64,000 nt of DNA from Aeromicrobium piscarium (GCF_007421815.1 NZ_VLNT01000010.1:1-64000), one strand, 5' to 3'; positions 44,774 through 55,296 are shown, numbered from the stretch's first letter. Notes: generated by a model not told the origin, from the letters alone. Translations and numbers: made by a program.

Positions 44774-46074
44774 TGGTCAGCGTCGACACCACCGAGATCC
44801 CCGGCCTGCTCGTCGTCCACCTGGACCTGCACGGCGACAACCGCGGCTGGTTCAAGGAGAACTGGCAACGCTCGAAGATGACCGAGCTGGGACTGCCGGA
44901 CTTCGGGCCCGTGCAGAACAATGTCTCGTTCAATGCCGACGCCGGCACCATCCGTGGCATCCATGCCGAGCCGTGGGACAAGTTCGTGTCCGTGGCCGCG
45001 GGACGTGCCTTCGGCGCGTGGGTGGATCTGCGCGAGGGCGAGTCCTTCGGGCGCACCTTCTGGATCGAGCTGAACCCCGAGACCGCGGTGTTCGTGCCGC
45101 GCGGAGTGGCCAACTCCTTCCAGGTGCTGGAGGACCACACGGCCTACTCCTATCTCGTCAACGCGCACTGGCGCGCGGACGCCACTTACACCAATGTCAA
45201 TCTGCTCGACCCGGCCCTCGCGATCCCGTGGCCCGCGGAGATCGCCGAGATGTCCGAGAAGGACAAGGGACATCCGCTGCTCGCCGATGTCACCCCGATG
45301 CCCGCCAAGCAGACGGTCGTGATCGGCGCGAACGGCCAACTGGGGCGCGCGCTGCGCAAGGCCAGGCCCGACCTCACCTTCTACGACCGCTCCACCGTCG
45401 ATCTCGCCGATCCGTCGACCCTCGACACCGTGCCGTGGGACGACGTGCAGACGGTCATCAACGCCGCCGCGTACACGAATGTCGACGGCGCCGAGACTCC
45501 CGAGGGACGCCGCGACGCCTGGGCGGTGAATGTGACGGGTGTGGCCGCCCTCGCCCGCATCGCCATCGAGCGGGGACTGACGCTGGTGAACGTGTCGAGC
45601 GACTACGTCTTCGACGGCACGGTCGAGGAGCACCCGACCGACGAGCCGCTGTCGCCGCTCGGGGTCTACGGCCAGACCAAGGCGGCAGGCGAGGCCGTCA
45701 CCTCAACGGTGCCGCGGCACTACATCGTGCGCACCAGCTGGGTGATCGGCGACGGCAAGAACTTCGTGGAGACGATGCGGCGGCTCGCGCGCGACGGCGT
45801 GAGTCCGTCCGTGGTGGACGACCAGATCGGCCGCCTGACGCACGCCGACGATCTCGCCGCGGGCATCCTCCGTCTGCTGGACGACCGAGCCCCGTTCGGC
45901 GTGCACCACGTCACCGGCCCCGGCGAGCCGAGGTCCTGGGCCGCCATCGCGCGCGAGGTCTTCGCCGAGGAGGGACGCGACCCCGGCGATGTGACCGGCG
46001 TCAGCACCGAGGAGTACGCGGCCGGAAAGCCGACCGCTCCGCGCCCCCGGCACTCGGCACTGCTCCTGCCGTGA
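44773..46074 (+). CDS. Fused dTDP-4-keto-rhamnose epimerase (RmlC) and reductase (RmlD), C-terminus shortened
   Basis: A 433-residue two-enzyme fusion. Residues about 1-175 are the RmlC cupin, with H64 in TIRGIHAEP and an active-site region FVSVAAGRAFGAWVDLREGE. Residues about 178-433 are the RmlD SDR, with GANGQLG (185-191) and Y299/K303 (YGQTK). The fusion of these consecutive steps is common in Micrococcales. The protein stops at PRPRHSALLLP, some 25-30 residues before the usual RmlD end (a conserved short C-terminal helix), and the DNA beyond is anomalously G/C-homopolymeric. The loss may be real or reflect sequence error. Confidence 0.88.
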
Positions 46075-46469
46075 ACGAGACGGGGGGCAACGCTGGCAAC
46101 CAAGCGGGCCGGCCGGCGGATAGGAGGGCCCGGCGCGGGCCTCCCCCCCGCCGGCCCGCTGGGGCCCCCCCCCGCCCCCCCGTCCGGAGAAGAGGCGGCC
46201 CACCGCGCTCTCGTCGCGGCCAGCTCGAGAACGAATGGCCGCGCCAGCGACCAAGCCGGGCGCGGTGGGCGCTGAGGCCACGCTAGCGAGCCACGAGGCG
46301 CGCGCCAAATCGAGACAAGCTCTGAGCGGGAAAATCCCACGATGCGAACACGTACGCCGCATATTTATCACCCACATGACAACTTTTCGTGGGGTCCGCG
46401 GCGGGCGTCGGAGTCGGCACCGCTGTGCCCTCGGCCCGTGCGATGTCGAGTGACCCGACGATGTGAGGA
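46075..46469. other. Intergenic region with extreme G/C homopolymers
   Basis: The 395 bases after the RmlC-RmlD gene hold an 11-bp inverted repeat agcgggccggc/gccggcccgct (46103-46113 and 46150-46160) suited to a terminator. They also contain runs of 7 C (46143-46149), 9 C (46165-46173) and 7 C (46175-46181). The distal part (46300-46470) is A/T-richer. No gene is supported. Confidence 0.6.
46103..46160 (+). terminator. GC-rich inverted repeat after the rml operon
   Basis: Eleven-base perfect arms at 46103-46113 and 46150-46160; the 36-base loop includes a further partial GGGCCC stem. It is the only hairpin between the rightward rml genes and the leftward glpK gene. Confidence 0.5.
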
Positions 46470-47984
46470 TCAGTCGACGTCATCGTCCACCCAGTCGAAG
46501 GTCTTGGTGACGGCCTTCTTCCAGTTGCGGTAGAGCCGGTCGCGCTCTGCCTCGTCCATCGCGGGCTCCCAGCGCTCGTCCTCCTGCCAGTTGCGCTCCA
46601 GCTCCTCGGTGCTCTCCCAGAAGCCGACGGCCAGGCCCGCCGCGTAGGCCGCACCGAGGGCGGTCGTCTCCACGACCACCGGGCGCACCACCGGAACCCG
46701 CAGGATGTCGGCCTGGAACTGCATCAACGTGTCGTTGGCGGTCATGCCGCCGTCCACCCTCAGCTCCGTCAACGGCACCTCCGCATCGGAGTTGACGGCG
46801 TCCAGCACCTCCGCGGTCTGATAGGCCGTGGCCTCCAGAACCGCGCGAGCGATGTGCCCCTTGTTGATGTACCGGGTGAGGCCCACGAGGGCACCACGCG
46901 CGTCCGGGCGCCAGTACGGTGCGAACAGGCCCGAGAACGCCGGAACGAAGTAGGCGCCGCCGTTGTCCTCGACGGACTCCGCCAGCTGCTCGATCTCCGG
47001 GGCCGAGGAGATGATGCCCAGATTGTCGCGCAGCCACTGCACGAGCGAGCCGGTCACGGCGATCGACCCCTCCAGCGCATAGTAGGGCTCGTCGTCGCCG
47101 AGCTGATAGGCGAGCGTGGTGATGAGCCCGCTATCGGACTTGACGATCTCATGGCCCGTGTTGACGATCAGGAAGTTGCCGGTGCCGTAGGTGTTCTTGG
47201 CGCCGCCGCGATCGAAGGCCGCCTGACCGAAGGTGGCGGCCTGCTGATCGCCGAGGATGCCCGCGATCGGGGTCTCACGCAGCAACGACTCCGAGTGCGC
47301 GTGCCCGTACACCTCGCTCGAGGACTTGATCTCCGGCAGCATCGACGTGGGGACGCCGAAGACCTCGAGGATGTCCTCGTCCCAGGTGCGGCTCTCCAGA
47401 TCCATGAACAGGGTGCGTGACGCATTGGTGACATCGGTGACGTGCACGCCCCCGTCGGTGCCGCCGGTGAGATTCCACAGCACCCAGGTGTCGGTGGTCC
47501 CGAACAGGAGATCGCCGGCCTCGGCCCGCTCGCGGGCGCCGTCGACATTGTCGAGAATCCACTTGACCTTGGTGCCCGCGAAGTAGGTGGCCAGCGGGAG
47601 ACCCGTGGTCTCCTTGAAGCGCTCGGTGCCACCATCCTCCGCCAGCTCGTCCACGATCTTCTGCGTACGCGTGTCCTGCCAGACGATCGCGTTGTAGACC
47701 GCCTCGCCGGTGTTCTTGTCCCACACGACGGTCGTCTCGCGCTGATTGGTGATGCCGATGGCCTCGACATTGTGGCGGGTGACATTGGCGCGGCTCAGGG
47801 CCTGGCCGATGACCTCGCGCGTGTTGTCCCAGATCTCCTTCGGATCGTGCTCGACCCAACCGGCATGGGGGAAGATCTGCTCGTGCTCGATCTGACCGGT
47901 GCTGACGACGGCGCCATCGTGGTCGAAGAGGATCGCTCGGCTGGACGTGGTGCCTTGGTCGATGGCCATCACGTACTGGGTCAT
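46470..47984 (-). CDS. glpK: Glycerol kinase
   Basis: A 504-residue FGGY-family kinase that phosphorylates glycerol to sn-glycerol-3-phosphate. [18 protein letters not shown] binds ATP/Mg, [13 protein letters not shown] and [18 protein letters not shown] are family signatures. It lies 23 bases after the aquaporin-type facilitator gene, forming a glpF-glpK unit for glycerol uptake and trapping. glpD is not in the window. Confidence 0.97.
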   Translation of the reverse strand: MTQYVMAIDQGTTSSRAILFDHDGAVVSTGQIEHEQIFPHAGWVEHDPKEIWDNTREVIGQALSRANVTRHNVEAIGITNQRETTVVWDKNTGEAVYNAIVWQDTRTQKIVDELAEDGGTERFKETTGLPLATYFAGTKVKWILDNVDGARERAEAGDLLFGTTDTWVLWNLTGGTDGGVHVTDVTNASRTLFMDLESRTWDEDILEVFGVPTSMLPEIKSSSEVYGHAHSESLLRETPIAGILGDQQAATFGQAAFDRGGAKNTYGTGNFLIVNTGHEIVKSDSGLITTLAYQLGDDEPYYALEGSIAVTGSLVQWLRDNLGIISSAPEIEQLAESVEDNGGAYFVPAFSGLFAPYWRPDARGALVGLTRYINKGHIARAVLEATAYQTAEVLDAVNSDAEVPLTELRVDGGMTANDTLMQFQADILRVPVVRPVVVETTALGAAYAAGLAVGFWESTEELERNWQEDERWEPAMDEAERDRLYRNWKKAVTKTFDWVDDDVD

Positions 47985-48007
47985 GGGTCTCTCCTTGGGG
48001 GTCGCGG

Positions 48008-48763
48008 TCAGGACAGCAGGGGCAACAGAGGATAGGAGGCGAGGCCCGCGAGCAGGCCGCCGAACAGGGGTCCGAGGATCGGCACCCAGGCGTAGGCCCA
48101 GTCGCTCGTGCCCTTGCCCTTGATGGGCAGCACGGCGTGCGCGATACGCGGACCGAGGTCACGGGCCGGGTTGATGGCGTAGCCGGTCGGACCGCCGAGT
48201 GAGGCGCCGATGCCGACGACGAGGAGCGCGACAGGCATCGCGCCGAGTGCAGCCAGCCCGGCCGGAGCGTCCGAACCGGTGTCGCCCACCCGGCTGAACG
48301 CGATCACCACGAAGACGAGGACGAAGGTCGCGATCGTCTCGGTCACCACGTTCCACCGGTACGAACGGATCTCCGGGGCCGTGGAGAACACCGAGAACTT
48401 CTTGGTCGTGTCCTCCTCCGCATCGAAATGCTGCTTGTACGCGAGGAAGACCAGACAGGCGCCGAGGAAGGCGCCGATCAGCTGCGCGGCCACGTAGACC
48501 GCGAACTGGACGACGTCGATCTCGCCCGTGACGAGCAGCCCCACCGAGACGGCCGGGTTCAGATGCGCGCCCGAGGCATAGGCGACGCTGACGCCGGCGA
48601 AGACACCGAGACCCCAGCCGAAGTTGATCATCAGCCAGCCGCCGTCGAGGCCCTTGGACTTGGCGAGCAGCGCGGTCGCCACCACGCCCCCGCCGAGCAG
48701 GACCAGGATGCCGGTGCCGACGGCCTCGGCCAGGAAGATCGTCCCGAGCGAGGGGTCATCCAT
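48008..48763 (-). CDS. glpF: Glycerol uptake facilitator (MIP/aquaglyceroporin)
   Basis: A 251-residue six-helix channel with the two NPA boxes: [11 protein letters not shown] and [11 protein letters not shown]. The Asp after the second NPA-R (PARD) is the aquaglyceroporin hallmark, so glycerol rather than water only. It is the first gene of glpF-glpK; GGAGGT lies before the ATG region. It is divergent from the MarR gene, a possible local regulator. Confidence 0.93.
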   Translation of the reverse strand: MDDPSLGTIFLAEAVGTGILVLLGGGVVATALLAKSKGLDGGWLMINFGWGLGVFAGVSVAYASGAHLNPAVSVGLLVTGEIDVVQFAVYVAAQLIGAFLGACLVFLAYKQHFDAEEDTTKKFSVFSTAPEIRSYRWNVVTETIATFVLVFVVIAFSRVGDTGSDAPAGLAALGAMPVALLVVGIGASLGGPTGYAINPARDLGPRIAHAVLPIKGKGTSDWAYAWVPILGPLFGGLLAGLASYPLLPLLS

Positions 48764-48876
48764 GGCGATCCACCTCCTTCGGGGCAGTGACGCGTCTCAC
48801 CCCTTCGTCGATCGTAGGAGTTGTCAGCCTCGACGGCTCGCCGAGCGATCTGCGCGCGGGACACTAGACTGCCCGC

Positions 48877-49320
48877 GTGCCCGCCGACCGCGATCCTCTC
48901 GCCCTCGACGAACAGGTGTGCTTCGCCCTCGCCGTGGCAGCGCGCTCGGTGATCGCCGCCTACAAGCCCGCCCTCGAACCCCTCGGGCTGACCCACCCGC
49001 AGTACCTCGTGATGCTCGCGCTTTGGCAGAACGACGGCCTCGGCCTGAGCGAGCTCAGCACCACGCTGTCACTCGACCCGGGCACCGCCTCGCCCCTCGT
49101 CAAGAGACTCGAGCAGATGGGGCTCGTCGAGCGCGTGCGCTCACCCCACGACCAACGCTCGCTGCAGATCACCCTGACCGCGGACGGACGGGCGCTGCGC
49201 TCACGCGCACTCGACGTGCCACCGGCCATGCTCGAACGACTCGGCATGACCGAGGACGACCTCGACCACGCCAACGCCCTCCTCCACCGCATCATCGCCG
49301 CCGCGCACGCGGCGGAGTGA
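48877..49320 (+). CDS. MarR family transcriptional regulator
   Basis: A 147-residue winged-helix regulator. YLVMLALWQNDGLGLSELST, LSLDPGTASPLVKRLEQMGL and VRSPHDQRSLQITLTADGRA are the MarR DNA-binding block and wing. GTG start, divergent from glpF with 113 bases between them. OhrR-type peroxide-sensing cysteine is near residue 18 (QVCFALA), so an organic-peroxide sensor is possible. It may control its own gene or the glycerol genes. Confidence 0.88.
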   Translation: MPADRDPLALDEQVCFALAVAARSVIAAYKPALEPLGLTHPQYLVMLALWQNDGLGLSELSTTLSLDPGTASPLVKRLEQMGLVERVRSPHDQRSLQITLTADGRALRSRALDVPPAMLERLGMTEDDLDHANALLHRIIAAAHAAE

Positions 49321-49323
49321 GCC

Positions 49324-50544
49324 CTAGACGATGGCCTGGTAGACCAGCTGACGCAACCCTTCACGCACGGGGAGCGGTCTGCCGGTGAACGCCTGCGTGA
49401 AGAACAGCGCCGTCAGCTCCTCGGTCGGATCCACCCAGAACCGCGTTCCGGCCATGCCGCCCCAGCCGTACGTGCCCGGGCTGCCCGGCCGTCCCGCCGC
49501 GGCGGCATCGAGATCGACCGAGAATCCCAGCCCGAAACCGACGCCCCGCATCGTCGACTCCGAGTACACCGGCGGACCGTAGGTCTGAAGATCGACACCG
49601 CCGGGGAGGTGATTGCGCGTCATGAAGTCGACGATGCGCGGACCGAGCAGCCTCTGGCCGTCCAGCTCGCCACCGCGCAGGAGCATCTGGGTGAACCGGT
49701 GGTAGTCCCGCGCGGAGCTGATCAGTCCACCGCCCCCGCCCGGGTAGGCCGGACGATCCACCGTCTCGGCGAGATGGTCGGCCGGCTCCAGTCCGGACTG
49801 GGTGAGCGAGTACAGCCGCGCGAGCCGTGTTACTGCCGACTCCTCGATGCCGAATCGCGTCTCGGTCATCCCCAGCGGCCCGAAGATCCGCGACGCGAGG
49901 AAGGACTCCACGCTCTGCCCGCTGAGCACCTCCACTACCCGACCGAGGACGTCCGAGGCCATCGAGTAGGCCCACCTGGAACCCGGCTCGAACAACAGCG
50001 GCAGTCCCGCTAGTCGATCGCAGAGGGCGGCCAGATCGAGACCGCCGCTGCCATCGAGGCCGTGGGAACGGTAGAGCGCGTCCACGGGATGCTGGCGGAC
50101 GAAGCCATAGGTCAGCCCGGAGGTATGGGTCAGCAGGTGGACCATGCGCATCGGCTCGGCGGCCGGCACCGTGGAGGGTCGCAGATCGCTTCCGCCGCTG
50201 TAGACCGAGAGGTCGGCGAAGGACGGGATGACGTCGCCGACCGGGTCGCTGAGCTGGAAGGCCCCCTGCTCGTAGAGCATCATCGCCGCCACCGAGACGA
50301 TGGGCTTGGTCATGGAGTAGATCCGGAACAAGGAGTCGTCGCCGACCGGCACCGAGTCCTCGCGATGCCGGAGTCCGTAGGACGAGGCGTGCGCGATCCT
50401 GCCGCCACGACTGATGGCCAGCTGCCATCCCGGTAACAGTCCGTCGTCGACGTATCGTCGCAGATAGGCGTCGATACGACCGAGCCGACCGGGGTCCAGC
50501 CCCACCTCATGTGCCTCGACCTGTGGTTCCATGCCGCTCCTCAT
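49324..50544 (-). CDS. Serine hydrolase, beta-lactamase/esterase (class C fold)
   Basis: A 406-residue penicillin-binding-fold hydrolase without a signal peptide. The nucleophile motif is SMTK (S77, K80), the second motif is YSM at 193-195 in place of Y-x-N, and the third region GWGGMAGTRFWVDP replaces the HxG/KTG box. This pattern is typical of EstB-like carboxylesterases and transesterases. GAGGAGA precedes the ATG at 50544 by six bases. It is last in the CoA-transferase-ABC operon, 37 bases after the second CoA-transferase gene, and probably hydrolyses an ester linked to the imported substrate. Confidence 0.87.
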   Translation of the reverse strand: MRSGMEPQVEAHEVGLDPGRLGRIDAYLRRYVDDGLLPGWQLAISRGGRIAHASSYGLRHREDSVPVGDDSLFRIYSMTKPIVSVAAMMLYEQGAFQLSDPVGDVIPSFADLSVYSGGSDLRPSTVPAAEPMRMVHLLTHTSGLTYGFVRQHPVDALYRSHGLDGSGGLDLAALCDRLAGLPLLFEPGSRWAYSMASDVLGRVVEVLSGQSVESFLASRIFGPLGMTETRFGIEESAVTRLARLYSLTQSGLEPADHLAETVDRPAYPGGGGGLISSARDYHRFTQMLLRGGELDGQRLLGPRIVDFMTRNHLPGGVDLQTYGPPVYSESTMRGVGFGLGFSVDLDAAAAGRPGSPGTYGWGGMAGTRFWVDPTEELTALFFTQAFTGRPLPVREGLRQLVYQAIV

Positions 50545-50581
50545 CGATGGTCTCCTCGCGCCCGAGACGCGCTGCTCGACA

Positions 50582-51802
50582 TCAGGCGATCACTCCCTCG
50601 GCGCGGAGGGTGCCGAGTGCGCCGTCGCCGAGATCGAGCAGCTCCCTCAGCACCTCGTCGGTGTGCTGGCCGGATGCCGGGCCGGGATGACGGATGCCGC
50701 CCGGGGTTCCCGACAGATGCGGCACGACGCCCGGCATGACGACGTCCCGGCCGCCCTCATCGGGCACTCGGACCAGCAGGCCCTCCTCCCAGGCGTCCGC
50801 ATCCGCGAAGAGATCGGCCATCGAGTTGACCCGTCCGACCGCCACCTGATGGGCACGGAGCGACTCGTACAGATCGTCCAGTTCCCGGCCGGCGATCATC
50901 GGTTCGAGAACCGCCTCCAGCTCCTCGCGATGGCGCAGCCGATCCGCATTCGTGCGGAAGCGTTCGTCCTCGGCCACCTCGGGGCGGCCGAGGGCGACCC
51001 ACAGCCGCTGCCACATACTCGGCGTGCTGATCGGCAGGACGATCCACTGATCGTCCGCGGTGCGGTAGATCCCATTGGGCGCGATGCTGTCGTTGCGGTT
51101 CCCGCTCCGCTCCGGCGATCTCCCCGTCGTCTCGTAGGCGGCGACGAGTCCCTCCAGCATGCGCACCATCGCCCCGGCGAGCGATACCTCGACGAGTTGT
51201 CCCCTCCCGGAGACACGCGCCTCGTAGAGAGCCAGCAGCACCGCGAAGGCCCCGTGTACGCCGCCGACACCGTCGGCGATCGCATAGCCCGAGAACATCG
51301 GCGGGCCGTCGGGGTCTCCCGAGGCGTAGGTGAGACCGGAGTAGGCCTCGGCGACGCGGGCGAAGCCGGGGTCGTCGCGGCGCGTGCCGGAACGGCCGAA
51401 GGCGGACAGGTGGTACATGATGAGCCCGGGATTGGCCCGCGACAGTTCCGGATAACCGAGCCCCCACCGTTCGAGGGTCGACATGCGCAGGTTCGTCACG
51501 ACGACATCCACCTGCCCCGTCAACTCGCGGAACAGCGCCTGCCCCTGGGCGTCACGCAGGTCGATGGCGACGCTGCGCTTGTTGCGGTGGGAGATCTTCG
51601 ACAGCACCGACCGGCCGTCCTCATCGGAGGAGATGAGCCGCATCGGGTCGCCGCCGCGAGTGTCCTCGACCTTGATGACCTCCGCGCCGAAGTCGGCGAG
51701 CAGGCCGCCGGTGAGCGGACCCGCGAGCATGGTGCTCGCGTCAAGCACCCGCACGCCACGCAGGGGGCCCTCGCCTGCCGAGAGAGGCGCACCCTCGGTC
51801 AT
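50582..51802 (-). CDS. CaiB/BaiF (family III) CoA-transferase, second copy
   Basis: A 406-residue CoA-transferase: GVRVLDASTMLAGPLTGGLL, FGAEVIKVED, HRNKRSVAIDLR and the catalytic Asp D177 in SGYAIADGVGG. The enzyme moves CoA between carboxylic acids through an aspartyl-CoA anhydride. It is clearly paralogous to the gene at 56928 (shared AFGR.G...PGFARVAEA, NKRSV and PN..YRT blocks), and the pair may be subunits of a hetero-oligomer. The ATG at 51802 overlaps the ATPase stop (TGATG). The acid substrate is unknown. Confidence 0.87.
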   Translation of the reverse strand: MTEGAPLSAGEGPLRGVRVLDASTMLAGPLTGGLLADFGAEVIKVEDTRGGDPMRLISSDEDGRSVLSKISHRNKRSVAIDLRDAQGQALFRELTGQVDVVVTNLRMSTLERWGLGYPELSRANPGLIMYHLSAFGRSGTRRDDPGFARVAEAYSGLTYASGDPDGPPMFSGYAIADGVGGVHGAFAVLLALYEARVSGRGQLVEVSLAGAMVRMLEGLVAAYETTGRSPERSGNRNDSIAPNGIYRTADDQWIVLPISTPSMWQRLWVALGRPEVAEDERFRTNADRLRHREELEAVLEPMIAGRELDDLYESLRAHQVAVGRVNSMADLFADADAWEEGLLVRVPDEGGRDVVMPGVVPHLSGTPGGIRHPGPASGQHTDEVLRELLDLGDGALGTLRAEGVIA

Positions 51803-52605
51803 CAGGTGTCCGCCCGCAGCAGCTGAGGGATCGAGTCCACGAGCAGTCGCGTGTACTCGTGCTGCGGAGATCCGCACACCTCGTCGGCGGTCCCCGACTC
51901 GACGATCCGTCCCTCGCGCATGACGTGGACCCGATCGCACAGCTGCCGGATCATCGCCAGATCATGGCCGATGAACAGCATGGCCGAATCGGGACGCAGG
52001 AGACCGTGCAGCAGCCGCGCCACCGAGGCGGCGGTGGTCACGTCCAGGGCGCTCAGCGCCTCATCGAGGATCAGCAACGAAGGATCGACGATGATCGCGC
52101 GGGCGATGGCGACCCGCTGTCGCTGCCCGCCCGACAGCTCCCGCGTCGTCCGCGGCAGGAAGCCGGAGTCGAGCCCCACCGACTCGAGGGTCGCGATCAC
52201 GCGGTCCCGTCGCTCACGCGACCCCAGATCGGTGTGCAGCACCAGCGGCTCCGCGACGATATCGGCCACGCTGTGGCGTGGATTGAGCGCCTGCAGCGGA
52301 TCCTGGAAGACCGCCTGCACCGTCCGCCGGTAGGCGAGGGGCGGCGGCGTCGGCAGCGTGGAGAGATCGAATCCGCAGATCGTCGCGTCGCCGGTGAACG
52401 GCGTCAGTTTCAAGAGCGCACGGGCCACGGTCGACTTGCCCGAGCCGGACTCCCCGACGAGCCCGGTGATCTCGCCGGCTCGCAGATCGAGCGTGGCGTG
52501 ATCGACCGCGGTGAACGGCTTGGGACGCAGGTCGCCCCACCGTGGGCGACGGGCGAAGGTGACGGTGAGGTCCTCGATCGACCCCAGCAGCTCGGTCGTC
52601 ATCAC
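51802..52605 (-). CDS. Peptide/nickel-type ABC transporter ATP-binding protein (DppF-like)
   Basis: A 267-residue ATPase with Walker A GESGSGKST (51-59), VFQDPLQALNPRHSV, the signature LSGGQRQRVAIAR and Walker B LLILDEALSALD. LNPRHSV and the C-terminal QHEYTRLLVDSIP match the DppF/OppF branch. It is the second ATPase of a DppBCDF-type importer, the first being fused to the DppC-like permease. It overlaps that gene by four bases. Confidence 0.9.
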   Translation of the reverse strand: MMTTELLGSIEDLTVTFARRPRWGDLRPKPFTAVDHATLDLRAGEITGLVGESGSGKSTVARALLKLTPFTGDATICGFDLSTLPTPPPLAYRRTVQAVFQDPLQALNPRHSVADIVAEPLVLHTDLGSRERRDRVIATLESVGLDSGFLPRTTRELSGGQRQRVAIARAIIVDPSLLILDEALSALDVTTAASVARLLHGLLRPDSAMLFIGHDLAMIRQLCDRVHVMREGRIVESGTADEVCGSPQHEYTRLLVDSIPQLLRADT

Positions 52606-54353
52606 ATGATCTCCTCGGTGATCCGCGGCGGTTCGAGGATCGCCCGGCCCGGTTCGTTGCGTGGGACCGCGGCCACCAGCGCGGCCGTGTACTCGTGCTG
52701 CGGCCGGCGGACGACCGACTCGATGGGGCCGGACTCCACCACATGACCGTGCAGCATGACGACGACCTCGTCGGCGAGCTCGCCGGCGACACCGAGGTCA
52801 TGGGTCACGAGCAGGACGCCGAACTCACGCTCCTCGCAGAGCCGTCGCAACAGGGCGATGATCTCGGCCTGCACGGTCACGTCCAGGGCCGTCGTGGGCT
52901 CGTCGGCTATGAGCAGATCCGGGGACTTGGCCAACGCGAGAGCGATCATGACGCGCTGGGCCATACCGCCGGAGATCTGGCCGGGCCGCAACCGCGCCAC
53001 CTCGTCCGGCCGGCGCAGACCGACGGAGGTGAGCAGATCGACGATCTCCTCGTCGACCGCTCTCGGGGTTCCGCCCTGCCGCCGGCCGCCGGTGAGGCGG
53101 CGCTGTGCCTCGATGACATCGCGGAGCTGGCGGCCGACCGTCTGCAGCGGATTCAGGGCCGCGGACGGCTCCTGGAAGACCACGCCGACCCGTCCGCGCC
53201 AGGCTGCGCGCGTGGCATCGTCGGCATCGACGAGCTCGAGCGGTCGGCGACCGCCGAGGCGCACCCGTGCGGCCGTGCTGGATGCCGGTGGGGTGAGCAG
53301 GTCGGCGAGGGCCATCGCCAGCGAGGTCTTCCCGCTGCCGGACTCTCCCACGAGGGCCACGACCTGACCGTGCCGGATCGCGAGGTCGGCGGCATCGACC
53401 GCCGTGGTCTCGCCGTATCGCACGGTGATCCCCTCGACCTCCAGCAGCGGGCTCACGGTCCCGCCCGGCACGTCTGACTCGTCGCCGCGGACACGCGCAT
53501 CGGACGCGCCCAGATCGGTCGGCTCGAGATATCCCGTGGGATTCTCGGCGCTGGCACCGCGACGACGGCGGATCAGCGCGTCGCCGACGATATTGAGCGC
53601 CAGCACCGTCAACACGAGCGCGAGACCGGGCGGGATCGCCTGGAACGGCGCCTCACGGATCGCGCGCTGCGCGCTCGACAGCATGATCCCCCAACTCGCC
53701 GCCGGTGGTTGAGTGCCGAGACCGAGGAAGCTCAGCGCTGCCTCGATGGCCACCGCATGGGCGAACACCAAGGTGGCCTCTACCCCCATCGGCGCGGCGA
53801 TATTCGGAGCGATGTGGCGGAACAGCAGTCGCCGCCGATCGGCGCCGATCACCCGGGCGCCGTCCACATACAATCGGTCGCGCTCCGCCATCGTCAGTCC
53901 GCGGGCCAGCCGGGCGATACCCATCGCGAAGGCGATGCCGACGGCGAACATCGAGGTGGTCAGACCGCTGCCGAGGGCCGCGATGAGCGCGATGGCGAGC
54001 ACGATCGCGGGGATCGCCGAGATGCCCTCGACGATGCGCATGACGATGCGATCGGGCCAGCCGCCGACAAGACCGATCACCATGCCCACGCCGCCGCCGA
54101 GCACCACCGCGACCGCGGTTGCCTCGAAACCGGCGATCGTCGACACCCGGGCGCCGTCGATGAGCCGGCTCAGTGTGTCCCGACCGAGGTAGTCGGTGCC
54201 GAGCCAGTGGTCGCCGCTCGGGCCGGCGAGGGCGTCACCGACCGCGCCGGCCGTCGGGTCGTAGGGCGCGATCCACGGTCCGGCCACAGCGAGCACACCG
54301 ACGACGATCAGCACGCCCCAGGATGCCTTGACGAGCACCGAACTGCTCCTCAT
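52602..54353 (-). CDS. Fused ABC permease (DppC-like) and ATPase (DppD-like)
   Basis: A 583-residue fusion. Residues about 1-265 are a DppC/OppC permease: HWLGTDYLGRDTLSRLIDGA and the EAA region RVIGADRRRLLFRHIAPNIA plus ALSFLGLGTQPPAASWG. A linker (about 266-300) joins it to an ATPase with Walker A GESGSGKT (336-343), signature ISGGMAQ (460-466) and Walker B LLIADEP (480-486). Such permease-ATPase fusions occur in actinobacterial peptide importers. It must pair with the separate ATPase at 51802 and the permease at 54350. The start is the ATG at 54353, overlapping the DppB-like stop. Confidence 0.9.
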   Translation of the reverse strand: MRSSSVLVKASWGVLIVVGVLAVAGPWIAPYDPTAGAVGDALAGPSGDHWLGTDYLGRDTLSRLIDGARVSTIAGFEATAVAVVLGGGVGMVIGLVGGWPDRIVMRIVEGISAIPAIVLAIALIAALGSGLTTSMFAVGIAFAMGIARLARGLTMAERDRLYVDGARVIGADRRRLLFRHIAPNIAAPMGVEATLVFAHAVAIEAALSFLGLGTQPPAASWGIMLSSAQRAIREAPFQAIPPGLALVLTVLALNIVGDALIRRRRGASAENPTGYLEPTDLGASDARVRGDESDVPGGTVSPLLEVEGITVRYGETTAVDAADLAIRHGQVVALVGESGSGKTSLAMALADLLTPPASSTAARVRLGGRRPLELVDADDATRAAWRGRVGVVFQEPSAALNPLQTVGRQLRDVIEAQRRLTGGRRQGGTPRAVDEEIVDLLTSVGLRRPDEVARLRPGQISGGMAQRVMIALALAKSPDLLIADEPTTALDVTVQAEIIALLRRLCEEREFGVLLVTHDLGVAGELADEVVVMLHGHVVESGPIESVVRRPQHEYTAALVAAVPRNEPGRAILEPPRITEEIM

Positions 54354-55294
54354 GACGCACGCACCCGAGGATCGACGAGGGCGTAGGCCAGGTCCAGCAG
54401 GAACTGGATGACGGCCATCAAGAGGGCCATGAGGACGACGAATCCCAGCACCACGGGCATGTCTCCGTTCCGGATGGCGTTGAGTACGAGCTGACCGAGG
54501 CCGGGCAGCGCGAAGACCTGTTCGATCACGACGGCTCCGCCGACGAGCACGGCGGCCTGTCCCGCGATCGTGGTGACCACGGGGACCGCCGCATTGCGCA
54601 GCGCCGTGCGCCACAGGATCCGCCGGCGCGCCAGACCCCCGGCGACGGCCGTGCGAATGTACGGCTCGTGCAGGACCCGGACGAATCCCGCCCGGGTCTG
54701 CCGGGCGAAGGCCCCGGCGGCCGCCGCCCCGAGCGCGAGCGATGGAAGCGCGATACTGCGCAGCCACTCCCCGGGGTCGGTGCCGAAGGGGACGTAGCCG
54801 GTCGCCGGGAACCACGGCGTCTGCATCGCCACATAGGCGACCAGCAGGAGAGCCAGCCAGAAGCTCGGGATGGCCTGCCCGACCGAGGCGGCGCCCGTGA
54901 GCAGCGAATCGGTGCTGCGGCCCGCGCGGATGCCCGCGGCGATACCCGCCGGGATGCCGATCAGCAGTCCCACGACGAGCGCCCCGACGGAGATGGCCAA
55001 GGTGACCGGGAATCGGCTCATCAGCAGCTCCGTCACCGGGGTGGAGCTCGACCAGGACACGCCGAGATCGCCCTGCACGGCACCCAGCAGCCAACTTCCG
55101 AACTGGACGAGGACCGGACGATCCAGGCCGAGCTCGTGGCGGAAGGCCGCGTAGGCCTCGTCCGTCGCGGTCTCGCCGAGGCGCACCACCGCGGGATCGA
55201 CCGCGGTCAGCTGCAACAGCAGGAAGGTGGTGAAGCTGGCCACGAAGACCAAGGGGATGAGCGCCGCGAGGCGGCTCAGAGCGACACGAAGCAC
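54350..55294 (-). CDS. Peptide/nickel-type ABC transporter permease (DppB-like)
   Basis: A 314-residue permease with six membrane helices. LGLDRPVLVQFGSWL, LGVSWSSSTPVTELL and the EAA-type LRNAAVPVVTTIAGQAAVL with GAVVIEQVFALPGLGQL identify the DppB branch. It starts with a GTG (55294) two bases after the binding-protein stop. It forms the heterodimeric channel with the DppC half of the downstream fusion protein. Confidence 0.9.
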   Translation of the reverse strand: MLRVALSRLAALIPLVFVASFTTFLLLQLTAVDPAVVRLGETATDEAYAAFRHELGLDRPVLVQFGSWLLGAVQGDLGVSWSSSTPVTELLMSRFPVTLAISVGALVVGLLIGIPAGIAAGIRAGRSTDSLLTGAASVGQAIPSFWLALLLVAYVAMQTPWFPATGYVPFGTDPGEWLRSIALPSLALGAAAAGAFARQTRAGFVRVLHEPYIRTAVAGGLARRRILWRTALRNAAVPVVTTIAGQAAVLVGGAVVIEQVFALPGLGQLVLNAIRNGDMPVVLGFVVLMALLMAVIQFLLDLAYALVDPRVRAS

Positions 55295-55296
55295 CG

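Noticed and set aside
49324..50544. Class C beta-lactamase resistance gene
   Set aside because: The second and third motifs deviate (YSM, no KTG), there is no signal peptide, and the operon context is catabolic.
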